Assembly: GCA_963082975.1 (NCBI GenBank) | Contig: OY720346.1 | Span: 48,518,296 to 48,582,295 of the forward strand | Reading direction: 5' to 3' | From: Labia minor | Taxonomy: Eukaryota; Arthropoda; Insecta; Dermaptera; Spongiphoridae | DNA length: 64,000 bases | In this document: positions 34,956 through 47,785 of the stretch, piece by piece | Layout: every line of letters starts with the position of its first letter | How positions within the stretch are numbered: the first letter of the stretch is position 1 | Made by a program: the position numbers and the translations under genes | Notes under the pieces: model-generated | Database searches by the model: none | What the model was told of the DNA's origin: nothing | What the model saw: only the letters and a program-made list of their open reading frames with translations

Positions 34956-37890
34956 TAATGAGACAATAAGGGAGAATGATAAAATTGATTTAAAGATATA
35001 ATTTGGTTCTTTCTATTATTTTTTTTTCCATATATCTTTTATTATTTGATAATATTTATTTATTTGTTTGTTTATATTTTTATTGCAAAGTAATGAGAAT
35101 TGTTTGGGATTGGTGAATGTAATCCAAGTAAAGAGTCACTCGTTTTGCGATGAATGCATTCTAATTAAATTGTTATTCAACAATGTTCCATTTCAGGATG
35201 AAAATCCATTAAAACCCATTCAAAGATTATTACTTTTTATTATGTCCGGTGTGAAAGGGGCTTAATAACGGCGAGCTGATTTAATAAGACCCGAGAGGGT
35301 GGGCGAGGCATCCGGAGAGTAAAGGGGACGAGGAGAATGGCGGGGGAAGGGGACAAGAGGGGATAGGGAAAGAAAAAAGAAGAATTGAACTTCTTTTTAA
35401 TATTTCAACACCCCATTGTCATTTACTATTATTGTTCAGTATTTATTTATTTATTTATTTAATGTTTAAAATAGTAACCCAACACTCATCATTATCAATT
35501 ACATTATTTACAATGTTGAAGATGAAATAGTAAATCTATCTATATCAAATCACAATAATAAAAAGATCAACGAATAAAACAATATATTATCGTATATTAT
35601 ATAGTTTGATACTGTAGTATTATTGTATCTGTAGTATATTGAAAAGTTGGGGGGGGGGGGGGAAGAACTTAAGAAAATATAAATTTATATATATATATTT
35701 ATATATATATATAAATTTTTATATCATATTATATTAATTTAATTTATTGGTTTATATTTCAATCTAGAGTTGTGTAGTAATATACTCAAGTGATAACAAA
35801 AAAATTTAAAAAAAATAAAATAAATTATCATTTCGGGTGATTTAATATCTTAAATATCAATTTTAAAAAAAGAATTAAACAGTTTATTAAGAAAATTAAT
35901 TAATTACTTCTAATTATTATATTTCGTTTTTTAAAATAATCATTTAAATTTTTTTTTAATATTTAAAAATATAATTATAACAAAAACAACAAATTCTTAT
36001 TGTTTGATTGATAATTTGATAATGATCGTAATTTATTTATTTATTTATATTATTATATTTAATAGATTTAATCCAATTGAATGAGTTTATACATATTATG
36101 TACTGAACTATTATAGTAATAATAATAATAATAAAAATAATAATAATATTTACAGTTCAGTACATCTATTATAATAGATGTAAAATTTCTGATATTTTAA
36201 ATAATAATTTTATTGAATTAGAAAGGTAAAGATTAAAAAGAAAATCACTCATCCAAATCATTTACACATACAACATATAATTGTAATATTTAGTTTGTTT
36301 TAAATTCTGGTCGAGTGTGATCTGTGATCTCAATCAAAAATTAAAAAAATAAATAAATATACTAGAAAATGTGGTAAAAGATTTAAAAACAGAGACTTTA
36401 TGTTTATTTTATATATATAAAAAAAGAAAATATTAAGAAGGATTATCAAAATTGTATAGTCTCATTAATAAAAAACATTATTTTTAAATTTTAAAACACC
36501 AAAATCCCGATTGTCCGTTAAAATTTATTTTTTATGTCTATTTGGTATAAAAATTATTTTGTTAAATATTAAAAAGGGGGTTAGGGGGACATGACCGTCT
36601 AGTCATATGGCGGTTGTTTTGATTATTTGGGTTAGTTTGGGGGTAAGAAATGAAAACGATTTGATATATGGATTATAAATTTTATATCCCTAATGGAAGT
36701 ATGGGATTTGAACTCAAATGTTATATTTATGGAAAATATTCAAGTTGTTGGCTAATTACAAAATAATTAGCGCACAAGTGTGTTGGTGTTAGTGTGTATG
36801 TGTGTGCGTGATTGATGGTTCAAGTTGTGGCGACTAACCCCAATTATCCCCTCTCCCTAATATTTTTGCTCCCTTCCACTAGGTCTCGTTTTTTTTATGT
36901 CCTCTCTCCTTTCAACATTAGGTCACGACCTTTTTTTCAAAAAAAAAAAAAAAAAAAAATCTGTGAGCGTGGCTCTCTGTCCTGAATTGATTCGACAAAA
37001 GTATCTTAAGATCAATTTTTATATAATACTAATCTTATTATATACAGAAACATACCCATAACCCTTTATCTTTATTTGATTTCAAATTTCAATTCTTTCT
37101 AAACATTTAATTGAGAAATTAACATGACAAATTAGACCCCAAAAGAATGGAATATCATGCGATATTAATTTTCTATTTTTTTAATTAGAATTCTTATTGT
37201 TTTTATTTTTTTGTATGCCCCTCTTCATTATCTTTATGTTTATACTCAAAATTAGTTTTAAATTAAGTTTACCTTATAAGTAAAATTCAAATAAACTGTT
37301 TAAAAAGAACAAAAAAAAAAATAAATTGTAAAAAGTATTATTATTAGTATTATTATTTAATAATAAATTAAATTTATGCTTGGAAAACTAATTATTGTTT
37401 TTATTTTTAAATGAGATAGAGAAGCGTGGAGAGGGAGGAATAAGAGTATTATATAAAAGTTAATTATCACAAACTATGACTAAAGTCAAAATTATTTGTT
37501 TGATTCATATCTTCACCAAAACACACAAAAGAATGATTCAATGTAAGATTTGTTAGAGATATACTTTAGAATAATCCTAAAATAAATAATATAAAATAAA
37601 GTAGATTTAAATTTTTGAAAATTTTCATTCAATTCTCCTCCAAAAATAATATTAACATATTTTTATAAAAATATTATATATGTATAATATATTGATAATT
37701 AAAATTATGATTAAATTATATTTCTTTTATAAAATTAACCATACTAAATAAATTTAAAAAATTAATTGAAATTTTAAAATAATTAATTAATTGATTAATA
37801 AAAATCAATCAATCTTAATATCAAGATTTAAATTAGTTTAAATTAAAATATAATTTTTATTTAAAAAAAAAAGAAGATAATTTTCGATAA
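34956..37890. other. AT-rich DNA with complex patches and short palindromes
   Basis: Complex patches at 35205-35380 (GGCTTAATAACGGCGAGCTG, ...GACCCGAGAGGGTGGGCG) and 36590-36960. A G14-type run lies at 35650-35662, and an A20-type run at about 36940-36959. Palindromic sequence lies at 36098-36181. The 65-codon frame at 35068-35265 has no family resemblance. Confidence 0.55.
36098..36181. repeat. Nested palindromes
   Basis: ATGTACTGAACT (36098-36109) is repeated in inverse as AGTTCAGTACAT (36154-36165) across an AT-rich loop. Overlapping its right arm is the perfect 20-bp palindrome ACATCTATTATAATAGATGT (36162-36181). Confidence 0.85.
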
Positions 37891-37894
37891 TATG

Positions 37895-38245
37895 AAAGTT
37901 GTTCGACTTTTAGGCATTGAAATCACCAGACTATATAAGAAAGGTCAAAGTTGACCGTTTCTTATAAGGTTGATAAACGTGATTACCGTCGAGGGTTGTT
38001 ACCTGCTGCTGATGGGTTTTTAATAACCAAAACCACCCTGAAATCCAAATGAGGTTGCCTATCCCTTCTCTCTCCTTCTCTTATAACTACCACTGACGGA
38101 AACTGAACATTGAAGACCTCTTTAAGCAATTTAAATCATATCACAGGAGAAACCTTTGATTAACCAACTCTCCTCTCCTTTCTGGGTTCCATTAATGCCT
38201 TTCCAGCAGATGATTAGGCGCTTAATGCGTTTGTATTTAACTAAT
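37895..38245. other. Complex island containing a long hairpin
   Basis: Complex sequence with a near-perfect palindrome (37934-37966: arms TATAAGAAAGGTCAA and TTGACC-g-TTTCTTATA). Several ATTA/TTAATG-type cores follow, such as CATTAATGCC and GATTAGGCGCTTAATGCG. There is no open frame of note. The GGTCAA...TTGACC core resembles paired nuclear-receptor half-sites. Putative regulatory DNA, inferred. Confidence 0.4.
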
Positions 38246-38954
38246 AATTTCATAACCGATTTAGAAACTAAAATCTCTTATTAATTATTTTTATTATATT
38301 TAAATTAAAATAACAAAATCATTTAAATTGTTAATCCAATACAATATAGGTCACTTCAAAATACTTAATTTACATAATTTAAATAAAAATATTGTATTAA
38401 TGAGTGTTTTATATTAAGTTTTTAGGTCTAGTAGTACAATCGGTATTAATTAAAATCAATATTATAATATTTTAAAATAATTAAGTAAAACGTTTTTATA
38501 AAAGTAATGACTGTGGAATGTCATTGATTAATTTAAGAAAAGGTATAATAATAATACATATGTCATAGAAATCTTTGTTCTATTTTTAAAATTTGTTTGT
38601 AAATTAGATTAAATATTAATTATCATATTGGATAGTGGAGAATAATATTAAAAAAATAATTAAAATCAATTGAATTGAAATGTGAATAATTTTAAATAAA
38701 TATAAATATATAAATCACTATAAAAAAAAATAATTAATTGGTTAAAAATTAACAATAATCCTATAAACCTATTATGTCGATTGTATAATACATTTCTTAA
38801 TTAATACTTAGAAATATTTATTTATTTATAATAAAAAAATTATTTAGCTCCCCAGAGAATAAAAATTAATATTGTATATATTATTACATGGTCACTTTTT
38901 ATCATATATAAAAGTTTTTTCAAAATTTTGTTATTTATGATAAATTTAAATATC
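38246..38954. other. AT-rich DNA without a recognisable gene
   Basis: Low-complexity AT-rich sequence between the hairpin island and the LINE tail. Confidence 0.8.
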
Positions 38955-39235
38955 CTATATATATGTGGCTCTTTGGAACTCGAAAGTTCTTGGACGCAGC
39001 AACCACTTTTCTCCAAGTACCCCTATTCTCAGCTACTCCCATCCAACTCCTATTTTCTCTTATCTCTCTCAAGTTCCTTCCTACATTGTCCGCCAACCGC
39101 CTCCTTGGATGTTTCACAATTGATCTCCTTACAAATATATTTCTAAATAGTCTATCATCACCCAAGTGTCCTCCCTATTTCAACCTTTTGGATTTTGGAT
39201 GCATAGAGATCATGCAATTCCTCTTTATTTAAATA
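38955..39235 (-). mobile_element. LINE 3' tail, 5'-truncated
   Basis: On the minus strand the translation includes GTWRKVVAASKNFRVPKSH and RRRLADNVGRNLREI, the GRPRRRWxDN...RDxWRxVV tail of invertebrate LINEs. It homologises with 54832-55085 and with the LINE part of both Helitrons. The upstream part contains a CATGATCTCTATGCATCC word equal to the HDLYAS-coding segment. Stops and frame changes show it is dead. Confidence 0.8.
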
Positions 39236-40043
39236 TATATTTTTTTCATCATCATCCCTAGGCCCACGCTTTCAATTGTTCTTTAACTTATTTTGTTTAA
39301 GTATAGGTTAATTAAAAATATTTTTCATATGATTATTGTTAAGAATATTAAAACAAAAAACAATAGAAAATTGTAATTTTCTACCTATTTGCGATTTATT
39401 GCACTGTTTATTGTGAGTTTGTCAGTTCATTTATTTATTTTTCTTTTTTTTTTTCTAAATTATTTTATAATTGATATGTTTATTTGAATTGATTAGGATG
39501 TTTGTGAGCAAATTAATTCTTTTTGTTAAATAATATTAGAAATAAATATAATATCATATAACGTGATATCAGCAAATTTATAAATATATATAGCATACAG
39601 TTATAATTACATTAGTGATAAAATATATACTATTTATTGCCATTAGAAATAAATGGTTTGTTTTTTTATAAAATTCAATACATAGGGGAAAAAATTTTAG
39701 TAAAGCAAAAAAAAACAGTAAAGAAATGTGATTTATAAATAATTGATCTAGATATTTGTTAGAGAGGAAGAGGTAGGGAATTGAAATTGAAAGGGGAAAG
39801 TTTTTAAGGGATGACTATATCTATTTAATGTCGCTCAGATTTCATCCCTTATTTTGTATCTAGTTTAAGTAATGAAAGGGAATAGGCGGAGAGGAGGCTT
39901 TTATATTAATAAATAACAACTAGATAGTTTGGGATATCAATTGAATTGGATATTTGTATAGCCCTATATGTGTGTTGACTTTTTGGAAAAGTAAAAAAAA
40001 AATATTCTGAAAGAGAGTAACAAAGGCTTAAAATAAAATTAGC
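39236..40043. other. AT-rich DNA without a recognisable gene
   Basis: AT-rich spacer with slightly purine-rich stretches near 39760-39900. No element or gene identified. Confidence 0.75.
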
Positions 40044-40526
40044 TGGAGTGTCTCCACTCGACTATCTCGCAATTTGAATTGGATTAAATAACATAATATA
40101 TTATATTTAAATTAAATTTAATTAATTATAAATTATAAATAATAAATAATAAATATTAAACCAGCGCATGTTTGGCTTTTTGTTGATGGCACCACGTCAC
40201 GTGGCGCGTGAGACTTGCAGTGTTAAAAAATTAATTCTGGTAATTTCAGCGAATCAATCAAGCTGAAATTCTATATATAGCAGTTTTATACAATTATTAA
40301 TCATGTGAAAAATTATCAAACATATATCTTTATTTTTACGGTCACTTTAGAGGAAAAAAAATCAAAACGTTGTAGGTAATGACCCTCTTCCGGTTGAGCT
40401 ACATTTCTCAAAAGTTGATAGAAAACTATGAATTTTGAATAATGTCCATGTACCAAATTTCATCATTCTAGCTCAAACCGTTTTTGCGTAATCTTGCCTA
40501 CATACACACACACAGACACACACACA

Positions 40527-40574
<48 letters not shown>

Positions 40575-40687
40575 TTTTTCTCAACCTTAGTGAAAATGAT
40601 TCAGGAACCTTCAAAAAGTATAAAAACATCAAAATCTCAACATCGAAAATTTTCGTGATCGCAATACTATCTCTGGCGAGATAGTAA
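40044..40687 (-). mobile_element. Helentron-like non-autonomous element, family A copy 2
   Basis: On the minus strand the 5' end is TTTACTATCTCGCC (subterminal word GCGAGATAGT at 40676-40685 on plus), followed by its own inverse AGAGATAGTATTGCG. Next comes a (TG)n/(TGTC)n tract (plus-strand (CA)n at 40501-40572), then a unique body, and the word GCGAGATAGT again (plus 40061-40070). A hairpin TGGAG-ACA-CTCCA closes the 3' border (40044-40056). It homologises over its body with 17911-18426 and its 5' end with 62358-62422. Non-coding; the 66-codon His-Thr frame is the CA tract. Confidence 0.7.
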
Positions 40688-43600
40688 AAAACGTTAGGTT
40701 AGGTAGTTAAAAACTTCCAACCGATCGGAGAATTATACAAAATCAATTGAAAAATTTCAGTGGAATTAATATACGTAATTTTATATGGAATATTGAATTT
40801 TTATTGTATATTAAACTCAACAATTCTCTTTTGTAAAAAAAAACAAGTATAATACTAATAGATATCAGAAAATAAATAAACAACTTAAGTAAATATCAAA
40901 TAAAATTGTTAGAATATCTTTTTTATTTGGATATTTTAGTTTAGAAAATAAATAAAAAAAAAATTTGACTAAAACAAAAATTTGTACTTTATATTAAATG
41001 TGAAGAATTAATATTTTGTGTAAATTTCTGCTTCACATATTGGTTTCAAAAAAAATTTTTTTTTTCTATAATTTAATAATTTAGAAAGGTATAAATATAT
41101 ATAATATTTTTTAATTATTTATGAATCGATTATAACCAAAATGACACCATATCATCAATTTTAAATATAAAATTTGATTATTATATATTTTACCATTTAG
41201 GTGAAATTTTATTAATCAACTTTACATAAATACACAAGCACTTGTATTAAAATTATCTGTTTGGTGGCCTCAATATCATCAACTTTTAGATATAAATATT
41301 TAAGAATTATTAATAAATGGGAGTGCAATTGTTCAGTAAAAGTATCGTTTGTATATATAAAAGTCAATAAATTTCAATTTTATATTAAATTGTTATAAAC
41401 TTTTTTTTAACCAATCGCACTCACTTAATACTACCTAATAATTTGTTTTCTAATACCTATTCGATCTAAAACTAAAAAACAAAACAATTAATATTAATTA
41501 AAATAGAAATTTTGACTTTTATAATAATGCATTGTGAATAATTGAAAATGTTATTGAAAAAAATCGATTTATCTTTGTAAATGATATTAGTATCATATTT
41601 TTAGATGGTATTTAATTGATTAAACGAAAATAATCAATAAATGGATTCAAGTAAAAACAAATTGAATGAAAGTCCAACTTCACTTATGCTTATTACTTTA
41701 TAAATATTTAGAAAAATAAAACTTTAGATCAATTTCATTTAATGAATATAATCATTGTATTTATAATACTTACTTTAATTATAATATATTACTATAATTG
41801 CTATCTATACTATTTTAAAAATAAATAAGTATCATATACTCGTATTAATATCATATATTAGAAAATCTGATTTTTAATAATCATTGAATTTAACAGAGAA
41901 ACTTATTTGTATCTTTCGACCTATACAATGATTTTAGATTGTGTTCGTATTCATATTTAGTATAATTGTGTAGTACTTATTATAATATTATATCGAAGAT
42001 CGTTGAATACTAAACCAAAATATTTAGCGGGCATTAATAATTCAATATATATATATATATATAAAGTAATATTATATTATTATTATTAAATAGTACTTAT
42101 AGGTATATGTATTATTGTATAAATTTAATATATTGTTGGAAATAATTAACTAAAACTAATCTCAATATAATATTGTATAATGATTAAGAATCAACAAAGT
42201 AAATTGAAAAAATAAGTTGAAATATTAAATAAATAAATATTAAAAGATTTAAATTAAAAAATACAAATAATTTACTTATGGGAGAATGTCTTTTTCCTAT
42301 TTCGTTGTATATTATTACTTACATGTTATTAAAACATAATTTTATGGTTGCCCCTTTGATAAGTCGATTTAATATTTATTATATTGGATATTTAAATAGA
42401 TGTATTTAGTGTGTAATAATATTTCAATTTCTCAAAATAAAAACTATTACAAAATCTCTGTTTAGTTTTTTAGATGAAAATAACATTATAATTATATATT
42501 CCGTACATAGTTAGAAAAGTTAGCCAAGTCCAATAATATAATCTTATTACAAAGATTCTCTCAAAGAATAATAGATATTTAAGTATATATTTATACCTAG
42601 TTTAAAAAAATGTTAAAATATATTATAGATCAGAAAGTAGTATATGTGAAAGTTAAATTAATTATTCAAATATATATAGTAGTACATATAAATATAATAT
42701 TATATATATAAATCAAATATTAATAAAACTAAACAGCAACTCACATTAACTCTTAAAAATAGATAAATGAAAAATTGACAAAGTATATTCATTCAACCGG
42801 TTGTGATGCGAATAATAAAATAAAAACCATTTTATTATCCCACCTGTGGCTCAAAAGATTTTGAGATCCAAAATTTATAAATTTATACATGGAAAATCTC
42901 TGACATTCAATTGAATTTCGAATAAAATGTTTATTTTAATGCTAATTAAATATTCTATATATACTTAATTATAAAAATTAATTTTTATATTTAATTACAA
43001 TAAACAATAATTATTCCAAAAAGGTATTAATAAAAATATATTTTTTAGATTTATGATGAAAATTTATAACATGATTAACATGATAAAATTGTTTTTAATT
43101 TTTTTTTTTTATTTATATTAATTTTCTATTTTTTAGTTTATTATTTAAAAATTAATTTTAATTTATTTGTTTTGTTTTTTTTTTTTTTGTATTAAATCCC
43201 TATACTACTTTATATAATAACATTCTAATGAATTTAATATATAATAATTGTAGCATGCACCACAGTTTTTATAATCTTAAATTGCAATGCCTAAATAAAT
43301 CATTTAAATTATATTACCCATGAAAAATATTAATAACATTAACATTTGAATAATATCAAAATTATATTTCCGCATTGATAATCTTTAATGGAATAGGATA
43401 AAAAATAAATAAATTATTATCTACTAAACTCGTGATAAAATAAATTTAAATTCGTAAAATTAAATAAAATAATAAATTAATTTTATAAATAATTTAAATG
43501 ATATTTAAATAATAATATATAAAATATCTATAGTTTTGTGATATATAAAAAGAGATCGTATTTATAGACGATCATATTTGAGTTTTAATTAAGTTATTTA

Positions 43601-45995
43601 TTTATGTGATTGTATTTTAATAAATAATCATAATAATAATCTACATTTCCAAATATAATTTTTATTTTATTTAATTTTGTGTGTTTATAAATATTAACTA
43701 CAGTAATTAATTTTTTGACATTTCATCGCATTTTTAATTATATTAGTACCTTTAAAGATTGATTTTTACTAAGAATTCAAATTATTTTTGAATTTCTCTC
43801 ATTTTTATTATTAATACCCATATAAATTAATAGGAAAAAAGATAAATGTTTAATTTTTATTTTTTTTAAAAAAAATATGTTTATTTATCTTTATTTTATT
43901 TTTTATTGATTTTAATGATTATTTATAAATTTACTGTCTTTTCTAATATATATTTTATTTTTTTTTATTTTTTAATATATGTATATAAAAATAGATAAAT
44001 AGAAATTACACTTTCATTAGTATATTGATACGCGTAATATTTTAAAGAAATAATTATAAAGTTATATAATACTTAAGACATTTTAAATGTTTGTTGTTTT
44101 TTTAAAGAACAATTAATATATATTTATAATAATCGCCAATAATATCACCAACTGAATTATAATGAATTTAAAAATATTTTGACTATGTAATATGACTGGT
44201 TGTGAGTATATATATAAAAAATGCATCTTTATCTTTTATTTTATTTTATTAAATATATTAATATAATTTTTGAATAGAAAATAAAATACAAAAAACTATT
44301 AAAATTAATAATTTTATTATTTTAAAAATATTCATCAATAAATAAAATGTTAGAAAATAGAAAAAAAAAATATTATTTTAATTCTAATTAATCATTATTT
44401 TATATTATTATAAATTTTCAAAATTTATTAAACCTAATGGAAGTATTTAAATAATTGATCAAATTAAATATTTAATTTGTTCAATTTTCATGATTCAATT
44501 ATTAAGTGTCATTTATAGTTAATATTTAAATTTTTTCAATAAAAAGCTTATTTTGATAAGATAAATTGCATTTTCGGTGTATTTACAGGGATAAATGCTT
44601 CAGACAAGGGTTTCAAGATTAAATCGGACTACCTTCCAATTGTGTGAACATTAGTAGATTAAATATATTCCCAAAAATATGTATTCTGTTAAAGTTGAAT
44701 ACAAAAATCTTCATAAAAAAAGTGGATTAAAAAAATAAATTAAAAATTAAATATGGAAAGTTCTAATTAAAATGGAATCAAAATCTAAATATGAAAAATT
44801 ATTTATCTACTTTATAGGAGTCATTTTCTGTAATTTTCTATCTATTAATGTTCAAATTATATTAACAATAAATTTTGACAGCCCAAAATGTTAATTTTAA
44901 CTATATAATAGGGTAGTGAGTGAAGTTATAAATCTTTCATTGGTGATTTCATTGAATTTGAAAATTAATATTTAAGTTTATAAACAAGAGTACGTCATAA
45001 AAGAAGAATGAAAAAAGTTAATATACATTTTGTAATACTATTTGTGAAAATATACTAATCTTTATTATGAATTTAAATATTTATTTAAAATAGAGATTTT
45101 CTTTCTAACGAATCTCATTGAAGTACACAATTTTAAATGTAATAAAGAATCACCTGAATGAAGATATATAATTTAAATAAATAATAGAAATAAATTTTAT
45201 ATATGAAATCACGTGAGAACAAAGAACAGTCAAATGGTAAAAAAAAACAAATAAAATTCAATATCTACAAAAATTATGTTTTTAAAAAATAAAATACAAT
45301 GTAATTTATGAAATGTGTAATAACATTAGTTGAAATTTTATAAAAAAAAGAAAAAAATAATATTGAAAATTGGCATTCAGAAATAAATATTAATAATATA
45401 AATGAAGAAAAAATAGAGAAAAATGAGAGTGGATGAAAGTATATATAAAACATTGGACTCATTTGCATCCCTATTACTGTTCATATATTTAAAAATAAAA
45501 TATTTCTATGTGAGATTATTTTTTGTTGGTTTAGAGTGAAATGTGAAAGTAACTGAATGTCATCAATCGCATTCAAGCAGTTGAATTGAGTGTTAATAAA
45601 ATTTGTAGTTGTAATTACCTGGTATGACGTTTCGATTTCGGTATTGAGGATATTTATTTGTTGTGATAAGATGATAATGATGATGATGATTACATAACCA
45701 AGCACAAAATAGTGGTGGATAAATTAACAAAAAACAAACAAAAAAAAAAAAAAAATAACCAAAAACCAAAACACAAAGAAAAAATGGATAATAAAAGGTG
45801 AAACACAATAAATATATTTTAAAGAAAAACACAGAAAATATAGACACAAGTTTTTTTTTTAAAAAAAAACAAATATACACAAAATAATATATATATAATT
45901 ATATATATAAAAACAACGAAGAGTATGTATATGTGTATGTGTGAGAGAGGGAGATATATATATAGAGCGCACTCACAAGTGGTTTTTTAATATTA
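40688..45995. other. AT desert without a recognisable gene
   Basis: Over 5 kb of nearly featureless AT-rich DNA. The only structure I can point to is the diverged repeat at 42833-42907 and short (TA)n, (A)n and (T)n runs. Minus-strand frames of 64-95 codons at 45274-45880 are AT-rich and Phe/Ile/Leu-heavy with no family signature. Confidence 0.75.
42833..42907 (+). repeat. Dispersed diverged repeat, copy 2
   Basis: Aligns with 32618-32698 over about 75 bases, with several substitutions and small gaps. It lies downstream of AACCGGTTGTGATGCG, which the other copy does not clearly share. Confidence 0.6.
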
Positions 45996-46275
45996 TAATT
46001 GTTATTTTAGGGGCTTTAAATGGCGTATAGTAGAGTAGAAGCCACGGGGCACGCACAAAGCATACTGGCCGCCTGCCGTGTCTGATAGCTTCGCTAGCAT
46101 GAAGGGAGGGCACTTTCACTCCCCTTCCACGCTCCTCCACTCATTCCACATTCTCTCTCTCTCTCCCATACCCCTCCGACGCCACCACCCCTACATTATG
46201 TACCCCACCCCGCGTAACGCTCCGCCCCACAACGGGGGCGGCTCAGATGCAGGGCGCGAGGGGGGCTATTAATTT
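45996..46275. other. Complex GC-rich island
   Basis: Strong contrast to the AT desert before it: GGGGCTTTAAATGGCG, CCGCCTGCCGTG, GCTTCGCTAGCATGAAG (partly palindromic), CCGCGTAACGCTCCGCCCC and a closing GGGCGCGAGGGGGG. The 64-codon plus-strand opening (46078-46272) has no resemblance and uses a pyrimidine-rich tract. Could be a promoter-like or enhancer-like element; no transcript evidence is visible. Confidence 0.4.
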
Positions 46276-46629
46276 AATTATATACAATGAAGTGACTGGA
46301 TAGAAGAAAAAATTTATATATATATATATAAAAATTTTTTTTTATTCTTTCACCTCTTCAATGAAATAATCTCAAAGTCATCGTCAATTAAGCAACCTCA
46401 TTGAAAGCAGTCATTGGTGATGGTCAACGTACCAAAGTATATGAATAGAATAGTATCTATATATATACCCAAAAGACAGATTCAATTTCATTGACAAGAA
46501 TTATTTTTGTTGTTGTTGTTTATCTTCAAACAAAGACAATTTTTCAAGGTTAAAGTATACCTATCTCTTGAATTATACTCTTTCTCAGCAAATTGAAATT
46601 TTATATGTAAAAATAAGTTAATAATAAGT

Positions 46630-47266
46630 TGACCTGTGGCCAGGTCCGAACCGACCGACGGTTTGAAGTAAATTAATTAGCAGCTACAGAAACAATTTCA
46701 AATAATTTTATTATATAAATTAATGTAATAAAAACAGATATGGATACATAAATAATAAATATAAACATTTTTAAATTTATTTTATTTATAATATATATGC
46801 AAGACCAGGGTGTGACGTCATGAATGGCTGAATGACGTCATAAAATTTTAAATCAAGAAAAAACTAATAAATATGATTTTCCCGAGGATAAAACCAAAAC
46901 AAAGTGCATGATTCGTGGTGATATATAAAAAAATCTCCTCATGTGAAATTTGGCGTGAAAATAACCCTTCCCTTCCTATCGTCGATCGCTAATACTACCA
47001 CTTCCGGTTTCCGGAATTGCACCAAAAGTTGAACAATTCATCCCACTGATGCATTAAGTAAATATACCAAATTTCATCAAAATCGGTTGAGCCGTTCAGG
47101 CTGTACACATCTATACGGACGGACGAACAGACGGACGGACAGACATCATGCTAAAAATACTTTTTTCTGTTTAGAAAATGCATGATTCGTGGAGATATGT
47201 AAAAATCTCCAAATGTGAAATTTGGTGTGAAAACAATACCTCCCTTACTATCGTCGGTCGGTAAAA
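46630..47266 (-). mobile_element. Helentron-like non-autonomous element, family B copy 1
   Basis: Minus orientation. The 5' terminal repeat is ACCGACCGACG (complement of 47252-47262). The 3' subterminal partner CGTCGGTCGGT (complement of 46650-46660) is followed by the hairpin GACCTGGCCACAGGTC (complement of 46631-46646) at the border. An internal GTCTGTCCGTCCGTCTG-type tract (plus 47121-47145) is the (GTCY)n microsatellite known from DINE-1-type elements. The block with GCATGATTCGTGG...GTGAAATTTGG occurs twice (46907-46976 and 47178-47266). Non-coding. Confidence 0.75.
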
Positions 47267-47631
47267 AGGTGTTAAAATACATTTTTTTTGTTTTTAATAT
47301 TTTTTCTCATTTCATATACTATAATAACAGTCCATGATATTTACTTATATTTTTTCAAAGAAATTTGAGTTAAATCTAAATATTTTTTTTTTCTTTTATT
47401 TTTGAGTTGTTTAAAATTTTATGTAATATATATTAAATTAATAAAAACAATTTTGAATAAAATATTAAAGTAAAAAAAAAAAATTTGTCAATTTGGTTAA
47501 AATTTCGAAAACAACAAAAAAAAAATATTATAATAAATAAAATATATAAAATAATAATACAGATAATTTAATACAGATGAAATATTATATATATGTATAT
47601 ACCTAATAATAATAATAAATAAAATAAAATA

Positions 47632-47776
47632 AACAGACGGACGGACGGACAGACATCATGCTAAAAATACTTTTTTCTGTTTAGAAAATGCATGATTCGT
47701 GGAGATATGTAAAAATCTCCACATGTGAAATTTGGTGTGAAAACAATACCTCCCTTACTATCGTTGGTCGGTAAAA
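47632..47776 (-). mobile_element. Helentron-like element, family B copy 2 (5' part only)
   Basis: Repeats the microsatellite (ACAGACGGACGGACGG), the CATGCTAAAAATACTTTTTT segment and the 5' terminal region of copy 1 nearly base for base, with CGTTGGTCGGT at the end. The 3' hairpin half is absent. It lies 365 bases from copy 1 and directly abuts a LINE tail. Confidence 0.75.
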
Positions 47777-47785
47777 AAGTATACA

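Noticed and set aside
40484..40684. 66-codon His/Thr-rich frame
   Set aside because: It reads the (CA)n tract inside the family A element.
45593..45880. 95-codon hydrophobic minus-strand frame
   Set aside because: Phe/Tyr/Leu-rich product of poly-A/T runs in AT-rich DNA, with no known motif.
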